A DNA stretch of 64,000 bases from Nocardioides nitrophenolicus (GCF_016907515.1 NZ_JAFBBY010000001.1:2666001-2730000), one strand, 5' to 3'; positions 49,596 to 60,296 are shown, numbered from the stretch's first letter. Notes: generated by a model from the sequence alone, not told the origin. Numbers and translations: made by a program.

Positions 49596-50795
49596 GTCCG
49601 GCCCACCGGCGAACGCGGCGAGCACGGCCGCCGCGAGGCCGAGCAGCCCGAGAGTGACGAAGAGGCCCGTCGGGCCACCCGTCGCCGCCGTCAGCGCGGC
49701 CCCGATGGCAGGGGCGAGGGCCGCGGCGATGCCGAGCGGGGCGTTGTAGACGCCGTTGAGCGCGGCGTACCGCGCGGGCCCCCAGTGGTCGCTCACGACC
49801 GTCGCGCCGACGAGTGTGAACACGCCTCGCGCGGCTCCGGCGAGGACGGCGACCCCGATCAGGAGCGGCACCGGTCCCCTGAGGAGTCCGAGCGCGAGCA
49901 CGGTCAAGGCCAGTACGACGATCGAGGCCGTCGCCCGGCCGTTGGGGGTGGTCCGCCGTTGCAGCGCTGGGTACAGCAGCCGGCCGAGGACCTGGCCGGC
50001 GCCGCTGAGGCCGAGTGCCCACGCCGCCAGCTGCACGCTGGATCCGCGATCCCGCAGCAGCGGGACGAGATGGACCAGGGAGGCGTACATGACAAGCGAC
50101 GTCACCGCCCCTGAGGTCGTGACGAGTACGAAGGTGCGGCTGGTCAGGATGCTGCGGTCGGAGCGGGTGGAGTGGTGGCCGGAGAGGACCGCGGGCCGCC
50201 AGGGTGGTCGCAGGGCGAGGGCGTGCGCGGGTGCGGTCGCCACCAGCATCAGGGCGCCGAGGACCAGGTAGGTGGCCCGCCAACCGAGTCGGTCACCGAG
50301 CTCGGCGGTCAGCGGCGCGAAGATGGTGGACGAGAAGCCGGCGACCAAGGTGAGTGTCGTGATCGCCTGGACCCGGCGCTCGCCGTACCACTGGGTGAGG
50401 GCGGCGAACGCCGGCGGGTAGAAGGTGCCGGCGCTGGCCGTGCCCGCGAGCAGCCAGCCGATGGTGAACACCGGCAGGGAGGGCGCCACCGCGATCACCG
50501 CGACGGCGATCGCGGCCAGCACGCTGCCCGCGGTCATCACCAGGCGCGGACCCCGACGTTGCATCACCTGCCCGGCTCCCACGCCGGCGAGGGCTCCGAC
50601 CAGGCTTCCGGCGGAGAACGCGGTCGTGACGGCGGTGGCCGACCACCCCGTGTCGTCGACGATGGTGCTCGCGAGAACCGTGAAGGCGTAGTACAGCACG
50701 CCGTAGGCGATCGTGACCGTCCCGCACAGCGCGAGCAGGACGCCGCGCGGCGGCTCAGGCGTCGGCAGGTGCTCGGCCGATCTCGAGCAGGTCAC
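49518..50795 (-). CDS. MFS transporter in arsenic-type cluster
   Basis: About 425 residues, 12 hydrophobic segments in two halves. RRGPRLVMTAGSVLAAIAVA and TLVAGFSSTIFAPLTAELGD are MFS family features similar to OFA/monocarboxylate-like transporters. The GTG at 50795 is the best start, overlapping the flavoprotein gene by 41 bp. It lacks a GAPDH partner, so it is not clearly ArsJ. Export of an arsenical product of the flavoprotein is possible but inferred. Confidence 0.75.
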   Translation of the reverse strand: MTCSRSAEHLPTPEPPRGVLLALCGTVTIAYGVLYYAFTVLASTIVDDTGWSATAVTTAFSAGSLVGALAGVGAGQVMQRRGPRLVMTAGSVLAAIAVAVIAVAPSLPVFTIGWLLAGTASAGTFYPPAFAALTQWYGERRVQAITTLTLVAGFSSTIFAPLTAELGDRLGWRATYLVLGALMLVATAPAHALALRPPWRPAVLSGHHSTRSDRSILTSRTFVLVTTSGAVTSLVMYASLVHLVPLLRDRGSSVQLAAWALGLSGAGQVLGRLLYPALQRRTTPNGRATASIVVLALTVLALGLLRGPVPLLIGVAVLAGAARGVFTLVGATVVSDHWGPARYAALNGVYNAPLGIAAALAPAIGAALTAATGGPTGLFVTLGLLGLAAAVLAAFAGGPDSAGLPDERDQPIDPPGEVVVRTVER

Positions 50796-52089
50796 TGCCG
50801 GCACTCGTCCCCGGCGACGGAGGACAGCAGCCGCCGCCGCTGCTCGCCGGATCGTCGAAGATCCCGGCACCTCCGCACACCCCGGTGTCGGGCAGGACCA
50901 GGTCGATCCGCGCAGCGGCCTCGTCGTCGCCGGCGATCGCGGCGACGACGCTGCGGACCTGCTCGTAGCCGGTCAGGGCGAGGAAGGTGGGCGCCCGGCC
51001 GTACGACTTCATCCCGACCAGGTAGAAGTCCGGCTCCGGTTGGGCGAGATCCGCGGCGCCGGTCGCCCGGACCGAACCACACGAGTGGACGTTCGGATCG
51101 ATCTCCGCGGCCATCCGCCGTGGCGCCTCGAGGGTGGGGTCGAGATCCAGTCGGAGCTCGGACAGGAACGTCAGGTCGGGACGGAAGCCGGTCAGCACGA
51201 CGACCGTGTCGGCCGCCGGGAGCGCCCGTCCGTCCTCGTCGACCACGACCACGCCGCCGGCGTCGGACCGCAGCTCCGCCGTCCGGAACCCGGTGACCAG
51301 CTCGACCTCTCCGGACTCGACGGCGCGCCGGGCTCGCACGCCGAGGGCGCCGCGTTCGGGCAGCTGGTCCGCCGCGCCGCCGCCGAACGTCCCGGCGCTG
51401 ACGACGCGCCGGATCGCCCACGTGATCCGCGTGCCGGGGTGCGCCGACGCCAGCTCGACCAGCTCGTGGATCGCGTTGAACGCCGAGTCGCCGGACCCGA
51501 TGACGACGGTGTGCCTACCGGCGTACCTCTCGGGGTGCGCACGGTCCGGAACCCGGGAGGTCAGTCGGGCACCCGCCGTGCGCTCCCCCAAGGCAGGCAG
51601 CCCGTCCGCACCGGCGGGATTGGGCCGGCGCCAGGTTCCGGACGCGTCGATGACGGCGCGTGCCTCGACGCGGGACTCGTGACCCGCGGCGTCCGTGAGG
51701 TGCACGGTGAACGGCTGCCGGTCCCGGTCGGCGTCGACGAGGCGGTCGCGGCCGCGACGGGACACCCCGGTGACGCGCGCGTCGTACCGGACCCGGTCGC
51801 CGAGCACCGCGGCGAGCGGGGCGAGATAGCCGTCGATCCAGTCCGAGCCCGTGGGGTAGCCGGTGACCGGCGCGCGCCAGCCCGTCGGCCCGAGCAGGCG
51901 CGCGGCGGCGGCGTCGACGAGCTCGGGCCAGGCCGAGAACAGGCGCACATGTCCCCACTCCGCGACCGCCGCGCCCGGTCCGGCGCCGGCCTCCAGCACC
52001 AGCGGCCGCAGACCGCGCTCCAGGAGGTGGGCGGCCGCGGCGAGGCCCTGGGGGCCGGCGCCGATCACCACCACGGGCAGCTCGTTCAT
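50755..52089 (-). CDS. FAD/NADPH-dependent monooxygenase-like flavoprotein (ArsO-like), Cys-rich tail
   Basis: 444 residues. FAD loop VVVIGAGPQGLAAAAHLLER, NADPH loop VVIGSGDSAFNAIHELVELA and C-terminal FYLVGMKSYGRAPTFLALTG place it with class B flavin monooxygenases and CzcO-like proteins often found in arsenic clusters. The tail carries GVCGGAG and GGGCCPPS, three cysteines that could bind a thiophilic metalloid. ATG at 52089 follows GAGGAG. Divergent from arsR. Reaction unknown. Confidence 0.78.
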   Translation of the reverse strand: MNELPVVVIGAGPQGLAAAAHLLERGLRPLVLEAGAGPGAAVAEWGHVRLFSAWPELVDAAAARLLGPTGWRAPVTGYPTGSDWIDGYLAPLAAVLGDRVRYDARVTGVSRRGRDRLVDADRDRQPFTVHLTDAAGHESRVEARAVIDASGTWRRPNPAGADGLPALGERTAGARLTSRVPDRAHPERYAGRHTVVIGSGDSAFNAIHELVELASAHPGTRITWAIRRVVSAGTFGGGAADQLPERGALGVRARRAVESGEVELVTGFRTAELRSDAGGVVVVDEDGRALPAADTVVVLTGFRPDLTFLSELRLDLDPTLEAPRRMAAEIDPNVHSCGSVRATGAADLAQPEPDFYLVGMKSYGRAPTFLALTGYEQVRSVVAAIAGDDEAAARIDLVLPDTGVCGGAGIFDDPASSGGGCCPPSPGTSAGSDLLEIGRAPADA

Positions 52090-52117
52090 CGTCACTCCTC
52101 GACTCGGGATCATCATG

Positions 52118-52135
52118 CATCGACGTTCTTCGATG
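52118..52135. promoter_or_regulatory. ArsR operator between the flavoprotein gene and arsR
   Basis: CATCGA-CGTTCT-TCGATG is an 18-bp inverted repeat in the 93-bp divergent gap. A related CATCGACAGATGTCAATG stretch follows near 52157. Likely the ArsR sites for both genes. Confidence 0.55.
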
Positions 52136-52182
52136 TGACAACCCTGGGCAATCCATCGACAGATGTCAATGGATAGGGCAGC

Positions 52183-52551
52183 ATGGGGTGGGTGCCGTCG
52201 TCACTTCCCGTCCTCGAGCCTGCCGACCTCACGACCTGCTGCTCGCCGGTCACCGGCGGCGTGGTCAGTGACGCCGTCGCCGAGACCCTGGCGCGGACCT
52301 TCAAGGCGCTCGGCGACCCCACCCGGGTCAAGCTGCTGTCGTTGATCGCGGCAGCGCCCGAGAGCGAGGCATGCATCTGCGATCTGACCGAACCCGTCGG
52401 ACTCAGCCAGCCGACGGTGTCCCATCACATGAGGCTGCTCGTCGACGCCGGGCTCGCGACCCGCGAGCAGCGTGGCAGGTGGGCCTACTATCGCGTCGCC
52501 CCGGAGGCGCTCCATGCGCTCGCGCGGGTCCTGGACCCGACCGGCGACTGA
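52183..52551 (+). CDS. arsR: ArsR-family metalloregulator
   Basis: 122 residues. TFKALGDPTRVKLLSLIAAA, EACICDLTEPVGLSQPTVSH and HMRLLVDAGLATREQRGRWA make the winged helix. CxC (ACICD) lies in the DNA-binding helix region, and an N-terminal TTCCSP pair could add ligands, as in Corynebacterium-type As(III) sensors. ATG at 52183. Probably releases the operator on binding arsenite or a related metalloid. Confidence 0.9.
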   Translation: MGWVPSSLPVLEPADLTTCCSPVTGGVVSDAVAETLARTFKALGDPTRVKLLSLIAAAPESEACICDLTEPVGLSQPTVSHHMRLLVDAGLATREQRGRWAYYRVAPEALHALARVLDPTGD

Positions 52552-52595
52552 GCCGACCCCAGGCCGTTTTGTCCGGTCCGCCGCGCACCACCTAG

Positions 52596-52710
52596 ACTGG
52601 CGCTACGAAGGGGAGTAGTCCTCAACGGCTGCGTCGACATACTGGACCGCTCGCGGGCCCGGCGCAGCAGGCCACCGATGGTGGCGGACGAGACTTTCGA
52701 CCAGCAGTGC
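52596..52710 (+). ncRNA. yybP-ykoY manganese riboswitch
   Basis: Conserved signatures of this aptamer are present in order: AAGGGGAGTAG (52609-52619), a CTCAACGGC-like core, and GGACGAGACTTTCGACC (52686-52702). The P1 strands lie near 52596-52611 and 52693-52709. The gene below is a GDT1/UPF0016 transporter, one of the classic genes controlled by this RNA. Mn2+ binding should raise exporter expression. Confidence 0.88.
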
Positions 52711-52725
52711 GACCCGTTTTGTCAT

Positions 52726-52751
52726 GGACGCGCCTGGTCGAAGGCGCGTCC
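52726..52751 (+). promoter_or_regulatory. Expression-platform hairpin of the manganese riboswitch
   Basis: GGACGCGCC and GGCGCGTCC form a perfect nine-bp stem around the loop TGGTCGAA. That loop is the exact complement of TTCGACCA (52696-52703) in the P1 closing strand. A second hairpin may cover the ribosome site GGAGAGG near 52780. Confidence 0.6.
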
Positions 52752-52791
52752 TCGCGGCGGGCTCCTCGGCCGGGCGCCGGAGAGGAACCTG

Positions 52792-53370
52792 ATGTACGCC
52801 TTCTTGTTGAGCACCGCGGTCATCTTCGTGGCCGAGCTCGGCGACAAGAGCCAGCTCATGGCGATGACCTTCGCCACCCGCTACCGCGCCCGCGACGTGC
52901 TGATCGGGCTGACCGCCGCGACGGCGGTCGTCCATCTGGCGTCGGTCGGCATCGGCTACGCCATCGGCGACGCCTTCGCCGACTACCAGGGCACGATCGA
53001 GGTCTGCGCGGGCATCGCGTTCCTCGGGTTCGCGCTGTGGACGCTGCGCGGCGACGAGCTGACCGAGGACGACGAGCGCAAGGCCACCAGCGCCACGGGC
53101 CGGGCGGTCCTGGTCGTCGCGCTCTTCTTCTTCCTCGCCGAGCTCGGCGACAAGACCATGCTGGCGACGATCACCCTGGCCACCCAGGAGGGCTGGTTCG
53201 GCACCTGGCTCGGCTCGACGGTCGGCATGGTCGCCGCCGATGCGCTCGCCATCGGCGTGGGTGCGGTGCTCGGTCGGCAGCTGCCCGAGAAGGTCATCAA
53301 GTACGGCGCCGCGGCGCTGTTCGCGCTGTTCGGGCTCGCGCTCATCGCGAGTGGGGCTGGTTGGATCTGA
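52792..53370 (+). CDS. GDT1/UPF0016-family manganese exporter (MneA type)
   Basis: 192 residues, six to seven membrane helices in two repeats, each with an ExGDK motif: FVAELGDKSQLMAMTFATRY and FLAELGDKTMLATITLATQE. This is the UPF0016/TMEM165 family of Mn2+/Ca2+ transporters. ATG at 52792 is preceded by GGAGAGG. Upstream riboswitch fits Mn2+ efflux on overload. Confidence 0.92.
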   Translation: MYAFLLSTAVIFVAELGDKSQLMAMTFATRYRARDVLIGLTAATAVVHLASVGIGYAIGDAFADYQGTIEVCAGIAFLGFALWTLRGDELTEDDERKATSATGRAVLVVALFFFLAELGDKTMLATITLATQEGWFGTWLGSTVGMVAADALAIGVGAVLGRQLPEKVIKYGAAALFALFGLALIASGAGWI

Positions 53371-53372
53371 GG

Positions 53373-54668
<1,296 letters not shown>

Positions 54669-54766
54669 CCCTCCGGGCCGTGCTCGTTCCCGCCGGCGCG
54701 GGAGGCGCGTGCGACTTCGACCCCGCGTGGTACGGCCCGTACTGAGGGAGCCGCCGCGTGTGGGCG

Positions 54767-54796
54767 GGTGGTTGACGGTGATGCCCGCCAACCACC
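54767..54796 (+). terminator. Hairpin after the Mn exporter/MFS operon
   Basis: GGTGGTTG pairs with CAACCACC across a 14-base loop in the 166-bp gap before the CAP gene. No T-run follows, so termination is only probable. Confidence 0.45.
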
Positions 54797-54834
54797 AGCG
54801 TTGAGGGATCACACCGACTCGGAGGTGTCCCCCC

Positions 54835-55317
54835 ATGCCCGCATTCGACCGTGTCACGCTGGCGCTGACCGTCGCCGCGACGGTCCTCGCCGCCCCCGGT
54901 GCGGCCGCCGCCGCTGGGCAGGACAGGTCGGTCCGGGCGATGAGCGATGCCTACGAGGCCGCGGTGCTGAAGGCCATCGAGCGGCGCCGGGTCAACCGCG
55001 GCCGGTCCGGGCTGCAGCCGTCGGCGTGCGTCGACGGCCTCGCCGAGGCGCGGTCCCGGCGGATGGCGGTCCGCGACGAGATGGTGCACTACGCGGGGCT
55101 CGGCAAGGTCTTCGGGCGCTGCGGAGGGTCCCGGGTCGGCGAGATCATCGCCCGGGGCGCGGGCTTCCGCGACCCGGCGGCCGTCGTCCGGGCCTGGATG
55201 GACTCGCCGTCCCACCACGCCGTGATCGTCCAGCCGGCGTACCGTCAGGCGGCGGTGGGCGCCTGGCGCGACGACGACGGTGTCGTCTTCGTGAGCGTGA
55301 TCTTCCGCGCGCCGTAG
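54835..55317 (+). CDS. Secreted CAP (SCP)-domain protein
   Basis: 160 residues. A signal peptide (VTLALTVAATVLAAPGAAAA) precedes a CAP fold: AVLKAIERRRVNRGRSGLQP, ARSRRMAVRDEMVHYAGLGK, GEIIARGAGFRDPAAVVRAW and MDSPSHHAVIVQPAYRQAAV. The usual pocket histidines are partly conserved. Secreted, function unknown. ATG follows GGAGGTG. Confidence 0.78.
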   Translation: MPAFDRVTLALTVAATVLAAPGAAAAAGQDRSVRAMSDAYEAAVLKAIERRRVNRGRSGLQPSACVDGLAEARSRRMAVRDEMVHYAGLGKVFGRCGGSRVGEIIARGAGFRDPAAVVRAWMDSPSHHAVIVQPAYRQAAVGAWRDDDGVVFVSVIFRAP

Positions 55318-55327
55318 CGCGAGCGGC

Positions 55328-55705
55328 TCAGAAGGACCGCGGCCCGAGCCGCTCGACCGCCACGAACAGGCATCCGGCCAGCAGCACCACGGTCAGGGCG
55401 GCGCTCTGCGACTCGCCGCGGCGCAGGTGGGTGACCACGGCCGCCGCCATGATCACGGCGAGCCCGATCGCGGCCGCCGGCACCAGGCCGGTCGCGATCT
55501 CCAGCGCGCCGGGCAGCACCAGCCCGAGCGCGCCCAGCACCTCCGCGGCCCCGATCAGCTTGATCACCCCGGGCGGCATCGGCTCGGCCCAGCCCATCCG
55601 GGGATCGGTCACGATCTGCTCCTTGGACTTGGCCAGCTTCATCGAGCCGGCCATCAGGAACAGCGCGGCCAGCAGGCCGGTCACGATCCACACGACGAGG
55701 TTCAT
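55328..55705 (-). CDS. DoxX-family membrane protein
   Basis: 125 residues, four membrane helices: VVWIVTGLLAALFLMAGSMK, GVIKLIGAAEVLGALGLVLP, AIGLAVIMAAAVVTHLRRGE. Matches DoxX-like (DUF) proteins, which are often linked to redox or sulfur stress. ATG at 55705; divergent from marR with a 60-bp gap containing the operator, so probably MarR-repressed. Confidence 0.85.
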   Translation of the reverse strand: MNLVVWIVTGLLAALFLMAGSMKLAKSKEQIVTDPRMGWAEPMPPGVIKLIGAAEVLGALGLVLPGALEIATGLVPAAAIGLAVIMAAAVVTHLRRGESQSAALTVVLLAGCLFVAVERLGPRSF

Positions 55706-55728
55706 GGGGGGAGCCTAGGGCCGGAAAA

Positions 55729-55761
55729 TTAGTGAGGTTCATTCATCATGTACTAACCTCA
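55729..55761. promoter_or_regulatory. Candidate MarR operator
   Basis: Nested inverted repeat: TTAGT/ACTAA and TGAGGTT/AACCTCA around an AT-rich centre (CATTCATCATGT). It fills the divergent doxX-marR gap and ends four bases before the marR start. Confidence 0.5.
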
Positions 55762-55765
55762 GCAC

Positions 55766-56212
55766 ATGGACGCCACTCCCCGCGCCGCCATCGACCGCGT
55801 GATGCACCTGTCCCTGCTCATCTCCAGCGACCTGAGCCGCTACGAGAAGGAGACCGGGCTGACCGCGTCGCGGGTCCACCTGCTCTGGGAGCTGGGGCTG
55901 TCCGGACCGCAGACCCAGCAGCGGCTGGCCGCCGCGCTGGACGTCACGCCGCGCAATGTCACGGGCCTGGTCGACGGGCTGGTCGCGTCCGGCCACGTCA
56001 CCCGCGAGCCGCACCCGACGGACCGGCGGGCCACCCTGGTGACCCCGACAGCCGCCGGGCGGGCGGTGATCGAGGACAACCAGGCCGGCTACGACGACCT
56101 GGGCCGCCGGCTCTTCGGCGACCTGTCCGCGCGGCGTCTGACCGAGCTCACCAGGGTGCTGGACGCCACGATCGCCCGGTTCACCGCGCTGATGGAGGAG
56201 GAGGCGACGTGA
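55766..56212 (+). CDS. MarR-family regulator
   Basis: 148 residues. TASRVHLLWELGLSGPQTQQ, RLAAALDVTPRNVTGLVDGL, VASGHVTREPHPTDRRATLV define the HTH and wing, with a C-terminal dimer helix. ATG at 55766. Co-translated with the next gene through GTGA. Confidence 0.88.
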   Translation: MDATPRAAIDRVMHLSLLISSDLSRYEKETGLTASRVHLLWELGLSGPQTQQRLAAALDVTPRNVTGLVDGLVASGHVTREPHPTDRRATLVTPTAAGRAVIEDNQAGYDDLGRRLFGDLSARRLTELTRVLDATIARFTALMEEEAT

Positions 56213-56826
56213 CCCCGGCGTGGCGGATCGTCAAGGACGCGGTGCTGCTCGAGGTGGCGATCTGGCGCTGCCTCGCCCGCTGGCTGGTCCGCCGGCCGGA
56301 CGCTCCGGCGGGGGCGACCCAGCTCGGCTACGCCCGGCTCACCGCGCCGGTGATGTGGCTGTGGATCTTCGGCGCGTTCGCCGAGGTGGTCGCGTTCGAG
56401 CTCGTGCTGCGCGCCGTCGACGCGACCTGGGCGGACGTCGTGCGGATCCCGCTGTTCGTGGTCGGGGTGTGGGGCGCGTTCTGGATGCTGGGCATGGCCG
56501 CCTCGTTCTCGGTACGCCGGCACCTGGTGCTCGCCGACCGGCTGGTGATCCGCAACGGGCCGCGGCTCCGGGTCGACGTGCCGCTGGCGTCGGTGACGGC
56601 GGTGCGCGGGGTGGAGCATGAGTTCGAGGGCCTGGTGCGCTCGGTGCACGAGGCCGACGGGCTGCTCCTGGTCGGCCCCGGCAACCGCACCAACGTCGAG
56701 CTCGCCCTCGCCGGGCCGACCGCCCTGGTCACCCACGACGGCGAGCGGGTCGTCGAGCGGGTCGGGTTCTGGGTCGACGAGCCGCGCGAGGTGACCCGGC
56801 TGCTGGCCGGCCTCGGCGCGTCCTAG
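56209..56826 (+). CDS. Two-helix membrane protein, hypothetical
   Basis: 205 residues. Two membrane segments (APVMWLWIFGAFAEVVAFEL and IPLFVVGVWGAFWMLGMAAS) are followed by a soluble C-terminal beta domain (HLVLADRLVIRNGPRLRVDV, GNRTNVELALAGPTALVTHD). Known as a PH-like or DUF-type tail in some actinobacteria, but the function is unknown. GTG overlaps the marR stop; 3' end overlaps the convergent 2Fe-2S gene by four bases. Confidence 0.6.
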   Translation: MTPAWRIVKDAVLLEVAIWRCLARWLVRRPDAPAGATQLGYARLTAPVMWLWIFGAFAEVVAFELVLRAVDATWADVVRIPLFVVGVWGAFWMLGMAASFSVRRHLVLADRLVIRNGPRLRVDVPLASVTAVRGVEHEFEGLVRSVHEADGLLLVGPGNRTNVELALAGPTALVTHDGERVVERVGFWVDEPREVTRLLAGLGAS

Positions 56827-57448
56827 GGTCGCGCGCGCGGCAGCCGGTCCGGGAGCGGCAGCCCGCCGACCAGGTGGTCGGCGACGATCGCGCGCGCCCG
56901 GTCCGGGTCGACGCCGCCGTACCAGCTGTCGTCGGGGTGGACGACGACCACCGGCGCCTGGTTGCAGGGGAACAGGCAGCCGGTCTGGGTGACCAGGACG
57001 TCGTCGTCGCCGAGGCCGCGGGCCCGCAGCTCGGCGTCGAGTGCGGCGGACGTGGCGGCCGAGCCGCGGGCCGAGCAGCGCGGTCCGCGGCACACCAGGA
57101 CCTGGTGGGCGTGCCCGGGCACGTCCTCCCAGGCGGGCGACCTCAGCGGTGCCTCCTCGCCGGTGACGGCCCGGCCGCCGACCAGCACCTCGACCTCGGG
57201 GCGGGCCCGCCGCCAGTGCCCGGCGACCCGGCGCAGCCAGGACCGGGCCGTCGGCGCGCCCAGCCCGAGCCCGACCAGCTCGACCTGCCGTACGCCGAGC
57301 CCGGCGAGCCGGTCCAGCTCGTCGGTCACGCTCGGAGAGCCCGCCTGCAGGAAGGCGAGCGACGCCCCGGTGGCCGCGGCGACCTCGGCCAGCTCCGCGG
57401 CGTACCGTCCGGCGTCGACGCCCAGCGGGACCAGCACCACCGCGCGGC

Positions 57449-57452
<4 letters not shown>
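56823..57452 (-). CDS. CbiX-like N-domain plus thioredoxin-like 2Fe-2S ferredoxin
   Basis: 209 residues. The N-terminal 110 residues (VVLVPLGVDAGRYAAELAEV, QVELVGLGLGAP) resemble a sirohydrochlorin chelatase-type half domain. The C-terminal part, LVCRGPRCSARGSAATSAAL and TGCLFPCNQAPVVVVHPDDS with WYGGV, carries four cysteines of a thioredoxin-like 2Fe-2S ferredoxin. GTG overlaps the btuD-like stop, so it is the last gene of the cobalamin-riboswitch operon. Possible redox or chelation step in corrinoid handling (inference). Confidence 0.75.
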
Positions 57453-58221
<769 letters not shown>

Positions 58222-58225
<4 letters not shown>

Positions 58226-59292
58226 CGCGCCCTCGACTCGCGCCGCAGCAGGTAGGCGAACAGCGGCGCCCCGAGCACCGCGGTCACCACGCCGATCGGG
58301 ATCTCCTGGCCGTCGACCAGCGAGCGGGCGACGGTGTCGGCCCAGATCATGAGCACCGCGCCGGCCAGTGCGCTCAGCGGCAGCAGCCGCCGGTGCAGCG
58401 GCCCGCACACCAGCCGGACGACGTGCGGCACGACGAGCCCGACGAACCCGATCGCCCCGGTGTAGGCGACCAGGCACGCGGTGAGCAGCGCGGTGCCGAT
58501 CAGCAGCACCCAGCGGGTGCGCCGGATCGAGACGCCGAGCGAGGCCGCCGAGGAGTCCCCGAACGCGAAGGCGTCGAGGTCGGCGGCGTACAGCAGGATC
58601 GCGACGAGGGCGACGAGCGTGACGGCGACGAGCACCCCGGCGCTGTGCCAGCGCACGCCGGCGAGTGAGCCCATGGTCCAGGCCAGCACCCGCCGGGCGG
58701 CGTCGTGGTCGCCGGCCATGATCACCACGAACGAGGTGAATGCCGCGCACATCTGACCGACCGCGACGCCGGCGAGCACGGTGCGGGCCGGGGGCAGCTC
58801 GCCGGAGCGCCCGGTCGCGAGGAGGAGCACCAGGGCAAGGGCGGCCAGGGCGCTGACGAAGGCTGCCGTACCGACCAGGGCGCTGCCGGCCAGCCCGGCG
58901 ACGCTGACGCCGAGCACGATCACCGTCACCGCGCCGACGGTCGCGCCGCCGGAGATGCCGAGCAGGTAGGGATCCGCCAGGTCGTTGCGGGTCAGCGACT
59001 GCAGCACCGCGCCGGCCAGCGCCAGCCCGGCGCCGGTGGCCGCGGCGCCCACCACGCGGGGCATCCGGAGCTGCCAGACGATGCGGTCGTCGATGAGGGT
59101 CACGCCGTCGACCGGCAGGCCGATCCGGCGCAGCACCACGTCGACCACGTCGCCGGCGGGCACGTGCACCGAGCCGATCCCCACCGCCACCACGACGGTG
59201 GCGACGAGGGCGACGGTGAGCGCGGCGCCCGCGACGAGGCCCGTTCCCGACCGGGTGCGCGCCGGCCGGGACGGCCGGGCCGCCTGCAGCAT
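58222..59292 (-). CDS. FecCD/BtuC-type permease
   Basis: 356 residues, about 10 helices. LRMPRVVGAAATGAGLALAG, QSLTRNDLADPYLLGISGGA, GEQ-like motifs DPYLLGIS and IGFVGLVVPHVVRL are hallmarks of the BtuC/FecC family. Coupled at both ends to the binding protein and ATPase genes. Confidence 0.92.
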
Positions 59293-60296
59293 CAGCCCAG
59301 CGGGGGCAGGTCGGCGAGCTGGGCGCCGACGGAGACGGCTCCGTCGGCCAGCCGCACGCCGGGCGTGGACTCCGAGAACGGGATCACGACGTATCGCTTC
59401 GCCTTGACCGCGCGCAGGTTCTTGAGCACCGGGTCCTTCTCGAGCATCGCGATCTTGTCGTCGGCCGTGGACCAGCTCGCGTCGGCCAGCACGATCACGT
59501 CGGGGTCGGACTTGACGACCCGCTCCCAGCTCACGTCGGCCCAGCCGCCCTCGACGTCGCCGAAGACGTTGGTCGCGCCCACGGCGTCGAGGATCAGCTG
59601 CGGGCCGCCCTCGCCGGCACCGGCGAACGCGGTCTTGTCGCCGGAGTCGAACCAGAAGACGTCCAGGCCGTCGCCCGGCTTGTCCGCGGCGAGGGTGTCG
59701 AGCTGACCCTGCTGCTCCCTCTCCAGCGCGTCGGCGCGCTCGGGGACGCCGAAGACGTCGGCGACGATCTCGATCTCGTCCCACACCGAGTCGAACGAGA
59801 CGTCGGCGCTGGGCTTGTTCTCGCCGCAGCCGAAGAGCGAGAGGAACGAGCCGATGCCGAGCTTGGTCAGCTCGTCCTGGGCGCCGGCGTTGTCGGCGTC
59901 GAAGGCGCTGGCGTACGACGCGTAGACGAAGTCCGGCTTCGCGGCGAGCAGGGTCTCGTTGTCGGGGTACTCCTTGGCGAGCACCTTCACCTCGTCGTAC
60001 GCCGGCTGCCACTTCTGCGGCACCGCGTCGTCGAGGTACGCCGTGCCGGCCATCCGGTCGGACAGGTCGAGCGCGAGCATGACCTCGGTCGCGCCCTGGT
60101 TCATGGTCACCGCGCGCTCAGGCGGCGCGGTGATGGTCGAGGTGAAGCCGCAGCTGCTGGCCTTCACCGGGAAGCCGGTCGTGGTGGCAGGGCCCTTGTC
60201 CTCGGCCTCGGGAGCGCCGGCGCACCCGGCGAGGAGGAGCGGCAGGGCGGCCAGGGCAGGCAGGAAGCGGGTACGACGGAACGACGTCACGGTCAC
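59292..60296 (-). CDS. ABC substrate-binding lipoprotein (BtuF-like)
   Basis: About 334 residues. The lipobox LLAGC ends a signal peptide (RFLPALAALPLLLAG); the mature part is a class III periplasmic-binding fold: ERAVTMNQGATEVMLALDLS, YPDNETLLAAKPDFVYASYA and DPDVIVLADASWSTADDKIA. GTG 60296 or 60290 starts it, just below the riboswitch expression platform. Probable corrinoid binding, by analogy and regulation. Confidence 0.85.
   Translation of the reverse strand: MTVTSFRRTRFLPALAALPLLLAGCAGAPEAEDKGPATTTGFPVKASSCGFTSTITAPPERAVTMNQGATEVMLALDLSDRMAGTAYLDDAVPQKWQPAYDEVKVLAKEYPDNETLLAAKPDFVYASYASAFDADNAGAQDELTKLGIGSFLSLFGCGENKPSADVSFDSVWDEIEIVADVFGVPERADALEREQQGQLDTLAADKPGDGLDVFWFDSGDKTAFAGAGEGGPQLILDAVGATNVFGDVEGGWADVSWERVVKSDPDVIVLADASWSTADDKIAMLEKDPVLKNLRAVKAKRYVVIPFSESTPGVRLADGAVSVGAQLADLPPLG

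Noticed and set aside
49429..50283. Open frame in another minus-strand frame inside the MFS gene
   Set aside because: Arg/Pro-rich, and the overlapping MFS frame has clear hydrophobic segments and motifs.
49518..50870. MFS start at 50870 (MPGSSTIRR)
   Set aside because: It would overlap the flavoprotein gene by 116 bp and add an Arg/Ala-rich stretch; GTG 50795 is closer to the first membrane helix.
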